Assembly (NCBI GenBank): GCA_009768925.2
Contig: VHIT02000051.1
Coordinates: 5,498 to 69,497, forward strand
Source: Cryptosporidium bovis
Lineage: Eukaryota > Apicomplexa > Conoidasida > Eucoccidiorida > Cryptosporidiidae
Length of the DNA stretch: 64,000 bases
Direction: 5' to 3'
Shown: positions 50,013 to 61,357 of the stretch, piece by piece
Numbering within the stretch: the first letter of the stretch is position 1
Layout: each line of letters begins with the position of its first letter
Notes under the pieces: generated by a model
The model's input: the letters and a program-made list of their open reading frames with translations, nothing else
Database searches by the model: none
What the model was told of the DNA's origin: nothing
Program-made: the position numbers and the translations under genes

Positions 50013-51308
50013 TCAACACAGTCCCGCCTGGAAAACCACTTGCTGTAAGGAACTGTATTCGCAATGAGATTTGTTCGTGTTTTTTGTCTTCGGCTTCTCA
50101 TTCCTCATTTGTTTAATTAATTTTAATACTGTCATCCTTAGTCTTCTTGAATCAACGCTAAATATGTGTTTCCTTTCGCTACCACTCTTATCAACAATCT
50201 CATTAGTGCTGCAAAGTAATTCATTTAACTCTGGCTGAGCCCTCAGTGTGGTAATATGTCTGTTCTTGAATTTATCAAATAAAATGGCTATCCTCTCACT
50301 TATATGTAAGTCTTTATCTGTCAGTCTTGAAATGCTCAGTCTTATTCTTGACCACAATGTAGTAAGAGGAAAATCAACAGACAGAATTTTCGGCCAATCA
50401 TTGTACTTGATCTCATCAATATTTGAATACTCATGTCTAGTATCATAAAGGTATTTAAGTGCTAAAAAAAATATATTAGATGTTTGGTTATTTGCCTGTT
50501 TAACCTGTATTGATTTTAGCCTTGGATAAAGAGAGGAAATATACCTTAGTCTAATTTGACTTTGACTTACTCTCCTAGAATAGTCAGATAAGTCATTTTC
50601 AGTAATTGGCTGCAACTCTATACCTTCTTTTTTCATTAGATACTTTGAACATTTTTTCCAAAATCTCAAAAATTCTGTCGGAAATAATGGTAAAGAAAGT
50701 GAATCAACTATTGCTTTCCAAGATATTCCTTTGAATGGTAAGAATTCACCAGTGTAATACTCAATGCAATACAACACGAATATGTCAATTACTAGTGGCA
50801 TTTTTGAGTTCAATAATTTTTCGGTATTGTAGCTTAACGTATTTCCTGGGTCAAAATCCGGTTTACATTTTTCGATCCTCGGTGATAAATCACGCCACTT
50901 ATCCCTTATTGATGCAGCAGATCTACCAATAAATTCAGTAAACATGCTCCACTTTTGGCCATACTCACTAACGAGTTTTATGAGTTCTTTTTCTTCTTCT
51001 TTTGACCATTTCCCTCTTTTACCAGCTCCAATCATACGCTTTGAGAAATAGTAAATTGATTGAAGTGATCTATTTGGGAGAGCTTCACCTATTACTGGCC
51101 AATGGTTTTCTTTCTTTCCCTTGTTATTTGAGAAAATATGTTCCAAACCTTCCTCCCATTCCCAATTCTGAGAATTAAAATATTCTCTAATTTTCGAGTT
51201 AATAATTTCTCTCTCTTTGGAGCTAAACTTCCCCTTTAAAATATTAGGATTATTTATATGATCATTCCAGCTTCTTATATGTGTAAAGCCATGATTATTT
51301 GCATTCAT
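50013..51308 (-). CDS. REB1/TTF1-like Myb DNA-binding protein
   Basis: Reb1/TTF1 proteins bind rDNA terminators and stop RNA polymerase I. The 431-residue protein has the paired Myb-like arrangement of that family: a first repeat ending ALPNRSLQSIYYFSKRM, then KRGKWSKEEEKELIKLVSEYGQKW and GRSAASIRDKWRDL (about residues 97-150). The C-terminal 280 residues are helical and lack other domains. The longest frame begins with a non-ATG codon at 51341, and a stop sits just upstream, so the start is the ATG at 51308. Shares a 108 bp divergent promoter with CDC16, with an E2F-like site. Confidence 0.8.
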   Translation of the reverse strand: MNANNHGFTHIRSWNDHINNPNILKGKFSSKEREIINSKIREYFNSQNWEWEEGLEHIFSNNKGKKENHWPVIGEALPNRSLQSIYYFSKRMIGAGKRGKWSKEEEKELIKLVSEYGQKWSMFTEFIGRSAASIRDKWRDLSPRIEKCKPDFDPGNTLSYNTEKLLNSKMPLVIDIFVLYCIEYYTGEFLPFKGISWKAIVDSLSLPLFPTEFLRFWKKCSKYLMKKEGIELQPITENDLSDYSRRVSQSQIRLRYISSLYPRLKSIQVKQANNQTSNIFFLALKYLYDTRHEYSNIDEIKYNDWPKILSVDFPLTTLWSRIRLSISRLTDKDLHISERIAILFDKFKNRHITTLRAQPELNELLCSTNEIVDKSGSERKHIFSVDSRRLRMTVLKLIKQMRNEKPKTKNTNKSHCEYSSLQQVVFQAGLC

Positions 51309-51357
51309 TTTCAGGAGTGATTCAAATAAATCCCAAGGCAATTGCTATCTTATTTTA

Positions 51358-51365
51358 TTCCCGCC
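51358..51365. promoter_or_regulatory. E2F-like TTCCCGCC site
   Basis: TTCCCGCC in the 108 bp divergent gap between the REB1-like gene and CDC16. Third copy of this 8-mer near start codons in the window. Confidence 0.45.
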
Positions 51366-51416
51366 CAAATACCTTTGTACTGTGTGAGAAATCAAGTATC
51401 AATTATTTGGTGAACA

Positions 51417-53117
51417 ATGATTGAGATTATTAAACATAATCAATACATTACTTCAAGTGAAATCAAATATCCAATGGATGTAGTTACTCATTTTGTTGAA
51501 CACTTCAGACTATTAATTGATGAATCAATAAAAATAAGGAACTGGAAAAGAGGGGAGAAGTATTGTTCTCTATTGAGACTTGTAAAACCACTTGATATTA
51601 GTGATACGCTAAAGTGGTGCAAGTGTCTGTACCATCTATCAGATTACTTCGCCGTTATCCGTATCACTGAATCTATTTGTGCAGATACAAAATCTGAGCT
51701 CTGTGTAACTGGTCTCCAACTCCTAGTGTTAAGATCGGAAAGCGAGTTCTCAATTGGTGAGTACAATAATTGTGTTGATACATCTAATGTTATCATAAAA
51801 AATGTGACAAAAATGGCTAATTCTAATTTTGATCCGAGACATGCCTTTTTTTTGAAGCAAATGAAGATAAATGCACTGTTAATTCAAGCCAGAATATACG
51901 AGTTGAATAATATTAATGACAAATTTATTGAAATTAATAAGAACATTCTTTTAAATGAAGACCCACTTAATATTTCTGCGATAAAATCGGTTTTTTTTTC
52001 GCAAAGACTATTTATTGAGGATAAGTTTAGGTTATTAGAGGAATGGGAAAGGCATGTAACGGAGAAGTTTAAATGGATATTTTATATTGTTCAGTTCAGA
52101 GTATTATGTGATCAATTCACTGGAATTAATATTGATTTCAAAGAAATTGCTAAATTGTCGAACTTCAATATAAAACACACAAGCAAAATACCACTTTTTA
52201 TATCAAAAATGTCATTTGTGCGTGATCTGCTATACCCCATACCTTTTCATGATAATTCAGTTAATTTATATAAGGAATCCCGTGTTTTTGACCCATCAAA
52301 TTGTTTAAACTGTGAGCGTGAAATAATTATGCGCACTACTTCTACACAAAATGACATCGGATCAATTTTAACTGCAACAAATATTCTGTATGAGAAGATT
52401 CCCTTATCACCTCTCTCGCTGTTTTCAATGGGTTGTTATTATTACAAACAATCTATATATTCAAAATCTGCGCACTTATTTAGAAGAGTAATAGAGTTGG
52501 AACCCGGGTTTTACGAAGCTCACCTACTTCTTGCACACTCACTTTCACTCAATAATAATCACTCACAAGCCCTTTTGGTATATTCTTTCATTCAGGATCA
52601 GTGGAGGGGAAGTTACTACGGATCACTGTATAAAGGCATTGAATACTTAAAAAGCGGCGAATATGAAATGGCTAAACTAAACATCGAAAAATCCCTCCAT
52701 CAAAACTTCAACAACCCTGTATTGCTCAATGAGTATGGAGTGCTTCAATTTTACAGAAAGCAATACAAGGAGGCAATTGCAATATTTAGAAGAGCGCTAG
52801 ATTCAAACGTCTTCAAGGAGGCAAGAAATAAAGATTTGTTACACTTACTCAGAGTAAATTTATCTTGTTCACTCATATGGTCATTTTTATATTGTGATGG
52901 TGATCAAGATATATTTTTTATTGATGAAGTTATTTCTCTATTGCAAGATATCATATCCAATAAGAATGTTAGGATAAGTAACTCGCTGGTAAAAACGCTT
53001 CTCGCAATTGCATATCAAATAACTGGAAATGAAGAGAAGGCAATGAATAAATACTTAGAATGTCTCTCCCTAAAAAATCCGATTAACTTAGATTTACTAT
53101 ACTTGATGTGTAATTAG
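51417..53117 (+). CDS. CDC16: anaphase-promoting complex subunit CDC16 (APC6)
   Basis: APC6 is a TPR scaffold of the APC/C ubiquitin ligase that drives mitotic exit. The 566-residue protein is made of TPR-like helices. The second half aligns with CDC16: a Gly-Cys-Tyr-Tyr-Tyr-Lys stretch, LEPGFYEAHLLLAHSLSLNN, YKGIEYLKSGEYEMAK and NEYGVLQFYRKQYKEAIAIF. The N-terminal 300 residues are more divergent. No intron. APC/C subunits are reduced but partly kept in apicomplexans. Confidence 0.78.
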   Translation: MIEIIKHNQYITSSEIKYPMDVVTHFVEHFRLLIDESIKIRNWKRGEKYCSLLRLVKPLDISDTLKWCKCLYHLSDYFAVIRITESICADTKSELCVTGLQLLVLRSESEFSIGEYNNCVDTSNVIIKNVTKMANSNFDPRHAFFLKQMKINALLIQARIYELNNINDKFIEINKNILLNEDPLNISAIKSVFFSQRLFIEDKFRLLEEWERHVTEKFKWIFYIVQFRVLCDQFTGINIDFKEIAKLSNFNIKHTSKIPLFISKMSFVRDLLYPIPFHDNSVNLYKESRVFDPSNCLNCEREIIMRTTSTQNDIGSILTATNILYEKIPLSPLSLFSMGCYYYKQSIYSKSAHLFRRVIELEPGFYEAHLLLAHSLSLNNNHSQALLVYSFIQDQWRGSYYGSLYKGIEYLKSGEYEMAKLNIEKSLHQNFNNPVLLNEYGVLQFYRKQYKEAIAIFRRALDSNVFKEARNKDLLHLLRVNLSCSLIWSFLYCDGDQDIFFIDEVISLLQDIISNKNVRISNSLVKTLLAIAYQITGNEEKAMNKYLECLSLKNPINLDLLYLMCN

Positions 53118-53196
53118 GTATCCTTATAACTTAGCGCCATTAATTCACCTCTTACCCCCACATTTCTCTTTTTTTTTTATTTGAGACTAATTTACA

Positions 53197-54036
53197 ATGG
53201 ATGCCTATATAGATAGATATTTTTGTGACAAGGCTTCTAGTGGGTTTGAGTTCGATAGTAAATACCAGAATGAAGCTATTCGAGAGAATAACAATAGTGG
53301 TTTTTCTCTGGTTAAGACAGGGACAACAATTGTTGGTGTTGCCTGTAGTGATTGTGTTGTTCTTGGTGCTGATACAAGAGCCACTAACGGCCCAATTGTC
53401 GCAGATAAAGACTGTGACAAGATTCACAGACTTTCTGAAAATATATACGCTGCTGGTGCAGGAACTGCAGCTGATCTCGACCACGTAACTTCACTTATAG
53501 AGGGGAATTTGGAATTACTGAGACTTCAAATGAACCGCAAGCCAAGAGTGGCAAATGCTGTTTCAATGCTTTGTAACCATCTTTATCAATATCAAGGCCA
53601 CATTGGTGCCCACTTGATCGTTGCAGGAACTGATATTACAGGGAGTTATATTTATCAAGTTTCCGCCCATGGTTGTATCATGCAGAAACCTTATTCTGCT
53701 ATGGGAAGTGGATCCCTATCTGCAATATCAGTTCTCGAATCGGGGTATAACGACAATCTTTCTGAATCAGAATGCGTCAGGCTGGTCTCTTCCGCGATAA
53801 AAGCAGGAATTTACAATGATTTATATAGTGGAAGTAATGTAAATATCCTGATTATCAGGAAGGACTCGGTTGAACACATTCGACATTTTGATATCAAGGC
53901 AGGGGAGAGAATTTATCGCCAACCAAAGGCAATATCTTTTCCTAAAGGAACAACGCCGGTTATTTCAGAGGAAATCGAGGAAGTACATTCGTTTATCACT
54001 GAAATAACGGAGGTCGTAGACAAGGAGATGAAGTAA
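53197..54036 (+). CDS. PSMB7: 20S proteasome subunit beta-2 (trypsin-like)
   Basis: A catalytic proteasome subunit. The 279-residue precursor has a 42-residue propeptide ending KTG before the active-site Thr43 (TTIVGVACSD); cleavage between Gly and Thr exposes the nucleophile. Beta-2 features follow: GADTRATNGPIVADKDCDKIH with the conserved Asp and Lys, AGTAADLDHVTS, and GSGSLSAISVLE. The C-terminal extension that wraps beta-3 is present. Its assembly chaperone UMP1 is encoded at 3598-4038. Confidence 0.95.
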   Translation: MDAYIDRYFCDKASSGFEFDSKYQNEAIRENNNSGFSLVKTGTTIVGVACSDCVVLGADTRATNGPIVADKDCDKIHRLSENIYAAGAGTAADLDHVTSLIEGNLELLRLQMNRKPRVANAVSMLCNHLYQYQGHIGAHLIVAGTDITGSYIYQVSAHGCIMQKPYSAMGSGSLSAISVLESGYNDNLSESECVRLVSSAIKAGIYNDLYSGSNVNILIIRKDSVEHIRHFDIKAGERIYRQPKAISFPKGTTPVISEEIEEVHSFITEITEVVDKEMK

Positions 54037-54191
54037 GACTGTTAGTAAATCTAAATTTATGATATTTTTGTTGAGCTAAGCATATAACTTCTGAACTGTT
54101 ATATTTGTGGTAGCTAGTGCCACCTGTATCTTTCCAACCCAACAGACCTCTGTCGTCTCAAGGAGGCGTGGGGGCAAATGGTATTATTAAA

Positions 54192-55031
<840 letters not shown>

Positions 55032-55878
55032 ATGAATATTTTTGATGAAAATAGTACTTACGAATATAACAAAATGGTGAGTTATTATGCACATATTATC
55101 AGTAATATTCAATCTGCTTAGTTCAAGAATATTTCAGGAAACAACGTATCCAATGAATTAATTAATACTGAAAATTTTACCGTAAAAGATTTTATGCAGT
55201 CATTTATTAATTCGGAAAGTAAGTTTCATATAAATAAACAACTTATTTATTGGTTTGTTACAATCCATATCAGATATAAACGCAGAAAAACAACGAAACT
55301 CCGATTTACCAAGGTTTCAATACACGTTTTCTAAGGGGGATAACTTCAATTCAAGGCTTATTGGCGGGTGCTCTTCATGTGGAGCTGCATTGGATCTAAT
55401 GTTTTCAATAGGTACATTAAGTGGTGAAAATAACCCGAAAACTGCTCATCTCTGTCAAAAAGGTTTAAAATGTAAGATGTGCAGCTATAAATCTTTAAAA
55501 CTCCATAACATAGATGTTTCCGACTCGATTGTCCGCCCCAGAACCAAAAACACTTTATGTTCAAGTTCATTCTACATCGTTGGTATTAGAAACTCTATGA
55601 ATTTTGGGAGTTACATTAGATGGTGGATGAAACCTAAAAACTATAAAAACACTATTAGGCTTAAATATATAGCGAACAATGCTAAAACATCCAAAGATTC
55701 CATAAGAATACTTGATGCTATGCAGAAGAAAAAGGCACCGAGGATCAAAGAAACTTGCCCAGAATGTTCACATGAAGAAGCATTCTTTACTCAGTTTCAG
55801 GCTAGATCTGCAGATGAAGGTACTAGCGTTATGTATGAATGTTGTAAATGTCGTCATCGTAGAGTTATAAACAACTAA
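55032..55878 (+). CDS. RNA polymerase I subunit RPA12 (A12.2)
   Basis: RPA12 gives Pol I its RNA cleavage and termination function. Three exons (55032-55076, 55122-55218, 55274-55878) with introns of 45 and 55 bp give 248 aa. An N-terminal zinc ribbon is formed by CSSC near residue 71 and CKMC about 40 residues on. The C-terminal TFIIS-like ribbon has CPECSHEEAFFTQFQ, the catalytic acidic loop RSADEGTS and CCKCRHRR. TFIIS itself would lack the N-terminal ribbon and carry a helical domain. It is about twice the usual length (125), with a long insert between the ribbons and an unmatched N-terminal leader. Confidence 0.8.
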
Positions 55879-55962
55879 TTTTTTTTAATTTGCGCTTAGG
55901 GATCTGTGCGCTAAACCCCTGTTTGTATACTTTTTTTTCTTCTGTAAATTTGTATTGAGTTG

Positions 55963-57075
55963 ATGAACTTGGGATATTCTCAATCCTCAATTCGGCCTAC
56001 AAGAGAGCATCGACTTATATCTGCTTTGAATCAGGAATGTATAAATCTTGAGTTACTACAAGATTTACTTTGGTCTGGAATCCCAAAGGGTTCCCCCCCT
56101 GAACTAAGAAGGGATGCTTGGCAGGTAATGCTGGGTTACTTACCCCCAAGAAGGGATAGAGTTGATTCATACAAATCAAAAAAGGCAAACGAATATTCAA
56201 TTCTTGTTAATGAGCATATTAAAAATGAAAATCACTCTGAACAAGAAAAAAGACTGCTTAGACAAATTAAAGTAGACCTACCAAGAACATCTCTTGAATA
56301 TAAATCATTGAGAAATGAGAAAATATTTATGATGATGGAAAGAATATTGTTTCTTTGGGCAATTAGGAATCCTGCAAGTGGATATGTTCAAGGTATTAAC
56401 GACTTGTTACCACCTTTCCTTGTCGTATTCTTGCTACCTCTATGCCCTGAGGGTGAGATGGACCAGCTCGATATCGAAAATATATCTATTGACCAAATGT
56501 TTGAAATAGAAGTCGGTATTTACTGGTGTCTAACAAGAATGCTTGATACTTTACAAGAAAATTATGTTTCGGAGCAGCCTGGAATACACAAGCTCATTTT
56601 ATATCTACAAGAAGTTATAAGAAGGACTGATAAAAAATTGTTTGACCATTTAAAGAATCAGGGAGTTGACTTTATTCAGTTTTCTTTTAGATGGGCAAAC
56701 TGTTTATTGACAAGAGAGTTCCCAATAAGATGTATTGTGCGTCTATGGGACACATATATAGCTGAAAACACTTTAAACAAAACAAATAAATATACTAGAT
56801 CTAGTTCAATCACAACTTTGGATAGACAATCAAGCAATGTCTTAATCTCTCATTTTAATGCATTTCACGCATATGTATGTGCTGCATTTCTAATGCACTG
56901 GAGGAAGGAACTCGAGAAGATGGACTTTGCGGGAATAATGCTTTTTTTACAGAATACACCTGCTCAAAATTGGACTGAGAGAGAAATCGATTCATTACTT
57001 GCCCAGGCTTTTGTTCTCCAGAGTTTATTTCATTCTTCACCAAGACACTTAATTGACTATTCCCAAGACAAATAA
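55963..57075 (+). CDS. TBC-domain Rab GAP (TBC1D22/Gyp1-like)
   Basis: A GTPase-activating protein for Rab proteins. The 370 residues are nearly all TBC domain: KGSPPELRRDAWQVMLGYLP, the arginine-finger motif IxxDxxR in IKVDLPRT, the glutamine-finger YVQGINDLLPPFLVVF, and LRLWDTY-type segment (VRLWDTYIAEN). The ...FLWAIRNPASGYVQG stretch is closest to TBC1D22/Gyp1, which act on Golgi Rabs. Both catalytic fingers are intact, so it should be active. Start is the ATG at 55963. Its downstream neighbour follows after 29 bp. Confidence 0.88.
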   Translation: MNLGYSQSSIRPTREHRLISALNQECINLELLQDLLWSGIPKGSPPELRRDAWQVMLGYLPPRRDRVDSYKSKKANEYSILVNEHIKNENHSEQEKRLLRQIKVDLPRTSLEYKSLRNEKIFMMMERILFLWAIRNPASGYVQGINDLLPPFLVVFLLPLCPEGEMDQLDIENISIDQMFEIEVGIYWCLTRMLDTLQENYVSEQPGIHKLILYLQEVIRRTDKKLFDHLKNQGVDFIQFSFRWANCLLTREFPIRCIVRLWDTYIAENTLNKTNKYTRSSSITTLDRQSSNVLISHFNAFHAYVCAAFLMHWRKELEKMDFAGIMLFLQNTPAQNWTEREIDSLLAQAFVLQSLFHSSPRHLIDYSQDK

Positions 57076-57104
57076 TTTTTCCCTTAAAAAATATTCATTA
57101 TTCC

Positions 57105-58226
57105 ATGAACACCTTAACTCTTCAGGATTTAGTGGAGATGGTATTTTCGTTACAACCTATTTCTGATGTATTGGATATCTCGGAAAAATTAGAGTTGTTC
57201 AGCAATGTAAATGTCCAATTTCTATTCACAAAACTAGTCTTTGGTTCGGATATCTACAAAAAATTTCCTCTCCCACTGGCTTACTCCAAAAACCTCCTTT
57301 ACAGACTAATTAAGAAGATCGAATTAGTAAATGGCGAAGTATCTGATTCCCTCTATTTGTGCCTATCCCAAATTAACGTGGATAATTTAAACCAAATAAA
57401 CAGAAATTCACACATAATTCTTTCAGATAAAAATTTTGAAAGAATAAATAGTTCTAATAAACTTTTGAAAAACACGAGGACTAGATATTTTGCATTTAAG
57501 TTTGAATATTGTAATTCTCTTGGAATGAGGCCATGGTCTGCAGGATTTCATCTAACAGAATGGCTAATACACTGTTCTAATATGAACAGAGGAATATTGA
57601 ATAGCAATATTATTGAACTGGGGAGTGGAATTGGGATTGCAAGTATAATAACGTTTCTAACAATTCCAATCTCAAGTATATTTTCTACGGATTGTGACAA
57701 AGATATTGTTGATAATATTAAATACAATTACTCAATAAATGGCGTTGAGTTTGACCATATAAACAAAACAAACTGTAAAGGTGGCTTTAAAGTAAGAGTA
57801 GGATGCCTAGATTGGGAAACAATAAATGCCTCTGTTGCAGAGGAACTTGTAAAGTTTCTTAAAAACCCCTTGATTATTTCATCTGATGTCATTTATGATG
57901 ATAAGCTCACTTTTGACTTCACTAGAGCACTGATGTACATACTTAAGGCTATACACAAAAAGAAATTTGGTAAATACCCCGAAAATTATACAGATACAAG
58001 TGTTATTCGTCGGGTAAACTGGCAGGAATTGCCTATTGCAGATTTCAAGTCCATAACGATTTACGCAGTTTCAATAAACACCATTAGAAACGAAAAAACT
58101 ATCCAAAATTTCGTTGATTGTTGTATTGAAAGTGGAATGAAGGTGTCGATCGATAAAACCAAAATTCCTGTTTTATTTAGATATGAACTGGTTGCACCAA
58201 TAGTAGTATTTATCATTCATTATTGA
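57105..58226 (+). CDS. METTL22-like protein lysine methyltransferase
   Basis: A class I SAM-dependent methyltransferase of the family-16 type. Motif I is IELGSGIGIAS (around residue 170), preceded by PWSAGFHLTEWLI; an acidic FSTDCDKDIV and a later SSDVIYDDKLT fit the SAM pocket and post-motif region. The pattern and the YDDxLT segment resemble METTL22, which methylates Kin17-type nuclear proteins; other family-16 enzymes are possible. 373 aa, with a divergent N-terminal ~110 residues. No intron. Confidence 0.75.
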   Translation: MNTLTLQDLVEMVFSLQPISDVLDISEKLELFSNVNVQFLFTKLVFGSDIYKKFPLPLAYSKNLLYRLIKKIELVNGEVSDSLYLCLSQINVDNLNQINRNSHIILSDKNFERINSSNKLLKNTRTRYFAFKFEYCNSLGMRPWSAGFHLTEWLIHCSNMNRGILNSNIIELGSGIGIASIITFLTIPISSIFSTDCDKDIVDNIKYNYSINGVEFDHINKTNCKGGFKVRVGCLDWETINASVAEELVKFLKNPLIISSDVIYDDKLTFDFTRALMYILKAIHKKKFGKYPENYTDTSVIRRVNWQELPIADFKSITIYAVSINTIRNEKTIQNFVDCCIESGMKVSIDKTKIPVLFRYELVAPIVVFIIHY

Positions 58227-59491
58227 TCCCACTATATCACTAAGTGTATTTAAAAAAATGTGGTATTAAACTTTCTCTTTTCTTATACTTTCAAGCACTA
58301 ACAAATATCACTCAATGTTTTTCATAGGTTAAGCATAAAGCTTTGAATAGAACACATTTGGAATCATAGTTTTTGGTTGTCATATAACTAATAATCAGAG
58401 GTGTCGCTTACATTTATTCAGTGAAGATATACAATTAATTTGAATAAAATAGTCATAATTTGGTTTCCTGTTTATTGACACCTATATCGAGTTATCACCA
58501 GAATCACTTCTAATACCTTGACACACCCAGGTAACAGGAATATTGTTTTTATACTCCTTTCAGTCAATCCTACGTTTAATTATATTCCGGTAAATGTTTA
58601 ATATGACGATTGTCTTTGTGATGTTATTATAACCTAAAATCATTTTAGTTTTTTTACGATTTTTTTCAAATTAATCATGCGGTGTTTCCTTAAGTCGCTC
58701 TGAGTGTTTGTTTCTAACAGCCAAGCCGGAGCAGTGTTTCTCAGTTATCACTAACGATATATCATGTTCCTATAAAGTTAATGTGCGACTTTCTCTCGTA
58801 AGCATTAAATTTTCATTCAAAACTTGGTCCTCTAGTTTTTTTGAGAATTTGATTTTCGAAGCTATACCATTAAAATTACACATCAAATGTTTTTGAGAAG
58901 TTTCTGCAACCCTAAATCATGTAATTTAACAGATTTCTCTGATTCTGTTTTCAAATTACCACACTTTATTTTCACAAGTATGAAATAATTCTTCATAATC
59001 CTCAGTTTTATTTATTCAAGAAGTTATGTTGTTACTTCTTATAGATTTGCTGGAAGTAACCCATAATTTCCAGTTCATGGACCTTTACCACACTTACCTT
59101 TTGGATGTTGTAAATAAATCACTCTTACCCGGAAGAATGAATTTCGAGTATATTCTATGAATTCACAGCCTTTCCTATTCAATCAAGTGGGTAAATAGAG
59201 ACTTCCTTTAGATTGCCAAAGGGTTTACAAGGTTATCTAACTGAATTTTCTGCAATATCATATGGAAGTTTGCATATGTAACATTTTTGAAACAAAAGCT
59301 TCCGTGGTGTTTAAATTCTCCTATTTGTCTTTTTTTTTGTTAGGTTCACTGAGTTTTAAATCATTATTTTATTTTTATGCAGTGACGAAAATATGGTTTT
59401 ACTGTACATGCTGAGGAACATTCATCATTATAAATCCAGAAAATATCAACGACTATAAAGACTCAATTTCTATCACTACAGAGATCGTGAA
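58227..59491. other. 1.27 kb intergenic region, no gene identified
   Basis: The longest gene-free gap in the window, between convergent METTL22-like and kinesin genes. The only open frames are short (for example 58708-58896, plus strand) and show no family resemblance. Its base composition looks slightly less AT-rich than other gaps. I find no snRNA, 5S, SRP or RNase P hallmark by eye. A long convergent gap is unusual here, so an RNA gene, or an unannotated multi-exon gene, is possible. Confidence 0.5.
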
Positions 59492-61123
59492 CTATACTCG
59501 AAATCCATTTTTTCTGCCCGAATTAGTATCACAATTTTGCACTTTTGACGCAAACCTAAGAGAACTAATAGTTTCGTTCAGCGAGGAGACTATCGGAGAG
59601 ATATGTACCAACATTGCAGTTTTGCTGTTCCCACCTAGAGAGTTCTTCAGAACCATTGTCAATTTGCTATTTCTATATGGAACATGTTCTTTTCCCATTG
59701 TAATTGATTGTATGACGTCACCTAAAGCACTTAGTGATTTATTAATAAATTGTGTTTCTTTCATTCTTTCTCCAGAGACACCACTTTTGTCAACCCTTTC
59801 AGATCCTGCTAGGTCTATAAGTGAGAGTGTTGAGGATATAGATGCTTTTCTCAACTCTTCATCAAAACCTTTATGCTTCCCACTTATCTTCAATTGTATT
59901 ATACTATGTGACCTTGAACTCCTTTCATTACACTTTGTATACGCTTCTGCCCTGCTTTTTTGAGAGACTTTTAAAATATTGTTAACATCTTGAACATTAT
60001 TAACTACAACCTCACTCACTCCTGTCACAATTGAACATCCAGATTGATCGAGTCTAACTTCCGTATGCTTTTGTTTGGGTGAGATTAAGTCTCTTATAGT
60101 TTCATTGTAAATTTCAATTGCAGAACACATAACACTATATTCCCACCCTCTCTCTCTATTACCGGAAATAATGTCAAAAATTAATTTCAATGCCCTTGGT
60201 ATCATTCCAGTATCATTTCCAGTACCACCCATCATTGTATATGTTTTCCCACTTCCTGTTTGCCCATAAGAAAAAACACACACATTGTATCCATCTAATG
60301 CAGACTGAATTAATTGAGATATTTCTTCAAAAATATCTTCTTGTAAAGACGATGTGGAAAAGATATAATCAAATTTAAATGATGACAAAGAGGATCCTCT
60401 TGAATTATTTTTGATTGTTAATGTTGACGAATCTTCAGAAACTTCATATTGAATACATGAATTTTGCTCTATACCCTTAGGTGGTTTTATTCTACAAAAA
60501 ACTCGAATATTACCTCTGATATCCTGAAGTTCATTGAAAAGTTTCTTTCTCATATTATTTACTACTATTGCCTGACGTTGAAGACGGAGCTTCCAAGACA
60601 ATATCTCTTGATTTGCAAGTTCTATTTGTTGTGCAACAGAAAGCCTCGCAGAATCTGCCCAATATTTTTTCCTAAGTGCCTGATTTAATTCATTGAGATT
60701 ATTTTCAATTTCAAGTTTTTCATTTGTTTTTTCTTCATATATTTTACTGAGTTCTTTGTTTTTTTCGACTTCTCCTTCAAGTAATTTTCTAATTGGCTCT
60801 ATGTTTGATTCAAGTTTCAGTAACTCCCACTTCTTTAACTTAAGAGCTTCAACAATACGGGGCTTTGAATCATCTATGAATTCAAGGTACTTGTCAAATT
60901 CAATATTTATATTTTTTATTTTTTCTTTGATATGTGATGTTCTTTCCTTGTTCTTATTATCTTTATTAAGCATGATACCTAGTTCACTTTCCTTATGTTT
61001 AATTAATTGAGTAACTTGTTCTTGCTCATCCTCCAAGATACGTATCCTTTCTTGAAATAATGAGTTAAGCTCCTCTTGTTTAGATTTAAATGATCTAATC
61101 TGAGAATAAGTCCCTTTCATCAT
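59492..61123 (-). CDS. kinesin-14 (C-terminal motor)
   Basis: A minus-end-directed kinesin of the Kar3/Ncd class, active on spindle microtubules. Residues ~10-195 form coiled coil; the neck then meets the motor at the family NELQDIRGNIRVFCRIKPP. The motor keeps the P-loop GQTGSGKT (287-294), SSRSH, DLAGSER and the HVPYRNSKLTMVL microtubule-binding loop. At 543 aa it is shorter than most kinesin-14s because the N-terminal globular tail is nearly absent. Start is the first of two ATGs at 61123. Function in division is inferred. Confidence 0.92.
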   Translation of the reverse strand: MMKGTYSQIRSFKSKQEELNSLFQERIRILEDEQEQVTQLIKHKESELGIMLNKDNKNKERTSHIKEKIKNINIEFDKYLEFIDDSKPRIVEALKLKKWELLKLESNIEPIRKLLEGEVEKNKELSKIYEEKTNEKLEIENNLNELNQALRKKYWADSARLSVAQQIELANQEILSWKLRLQRQAIVVNNMRKKLFNELQDIRGNIRVFCRIKPPKGIEQNSCIQYEVSEDSSTLTIKNNSRGSSLSSFKFDYIFSTSSLQEDIFEEISQLIQSALDGYNVCVFSYGQTGSGKTYTMMGGTGNDTGMIPRALKLIFDIISGNRERGWEYSVMCSAIEIYNETIRDLISPKQKHTEVRLDQSGCSIVTGVSEVVVNNVQDVNNILKVSQKSRAEAYTKCNERSSRSHSIIQLKISGKHKGFDEELRKASISSTLSLIDLAGSERVDKSGVSGERMKETQFINKSLSALGDVIQSITMGKEHVPYRNSKLTMVLKNSLGGNSKTAMLVHISPIVSSLNETISSLRFASKVQNCDTNSGRKNGFRV

Positions 61124-61357
61124 ATATTTTAACCATTATTTAAATGATATATCCCATAAACCCACAAGTGCAAATATTTTTAAGCGCTGCTTTAGCTTTG
61201 TAGAAAGAGCAGGTAGAACCATTTATTTGTCAGATCAACGCATATTTTTGAATTACACTTACTTTTATCAGTTAATTTCACCTGAATATTATGATATATA
61301 CTTAAATTTTTAACATTTTTTTTGTAAAACACTAATACTTGTTTATTTACTTAAAAA

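Noticed and set aside
49873-50064. Minus-strand open frame across the tRNA
   Set aside because: It is the complement of a clear tRNA-Arg gene plus the 3' end of the REB1-like gene.
58708-58896. Plus-strand open frame of 62 codons in the 1.27 kb gap
   Set aside because: Short, begins from a weak start and shows no protein-like pattern.
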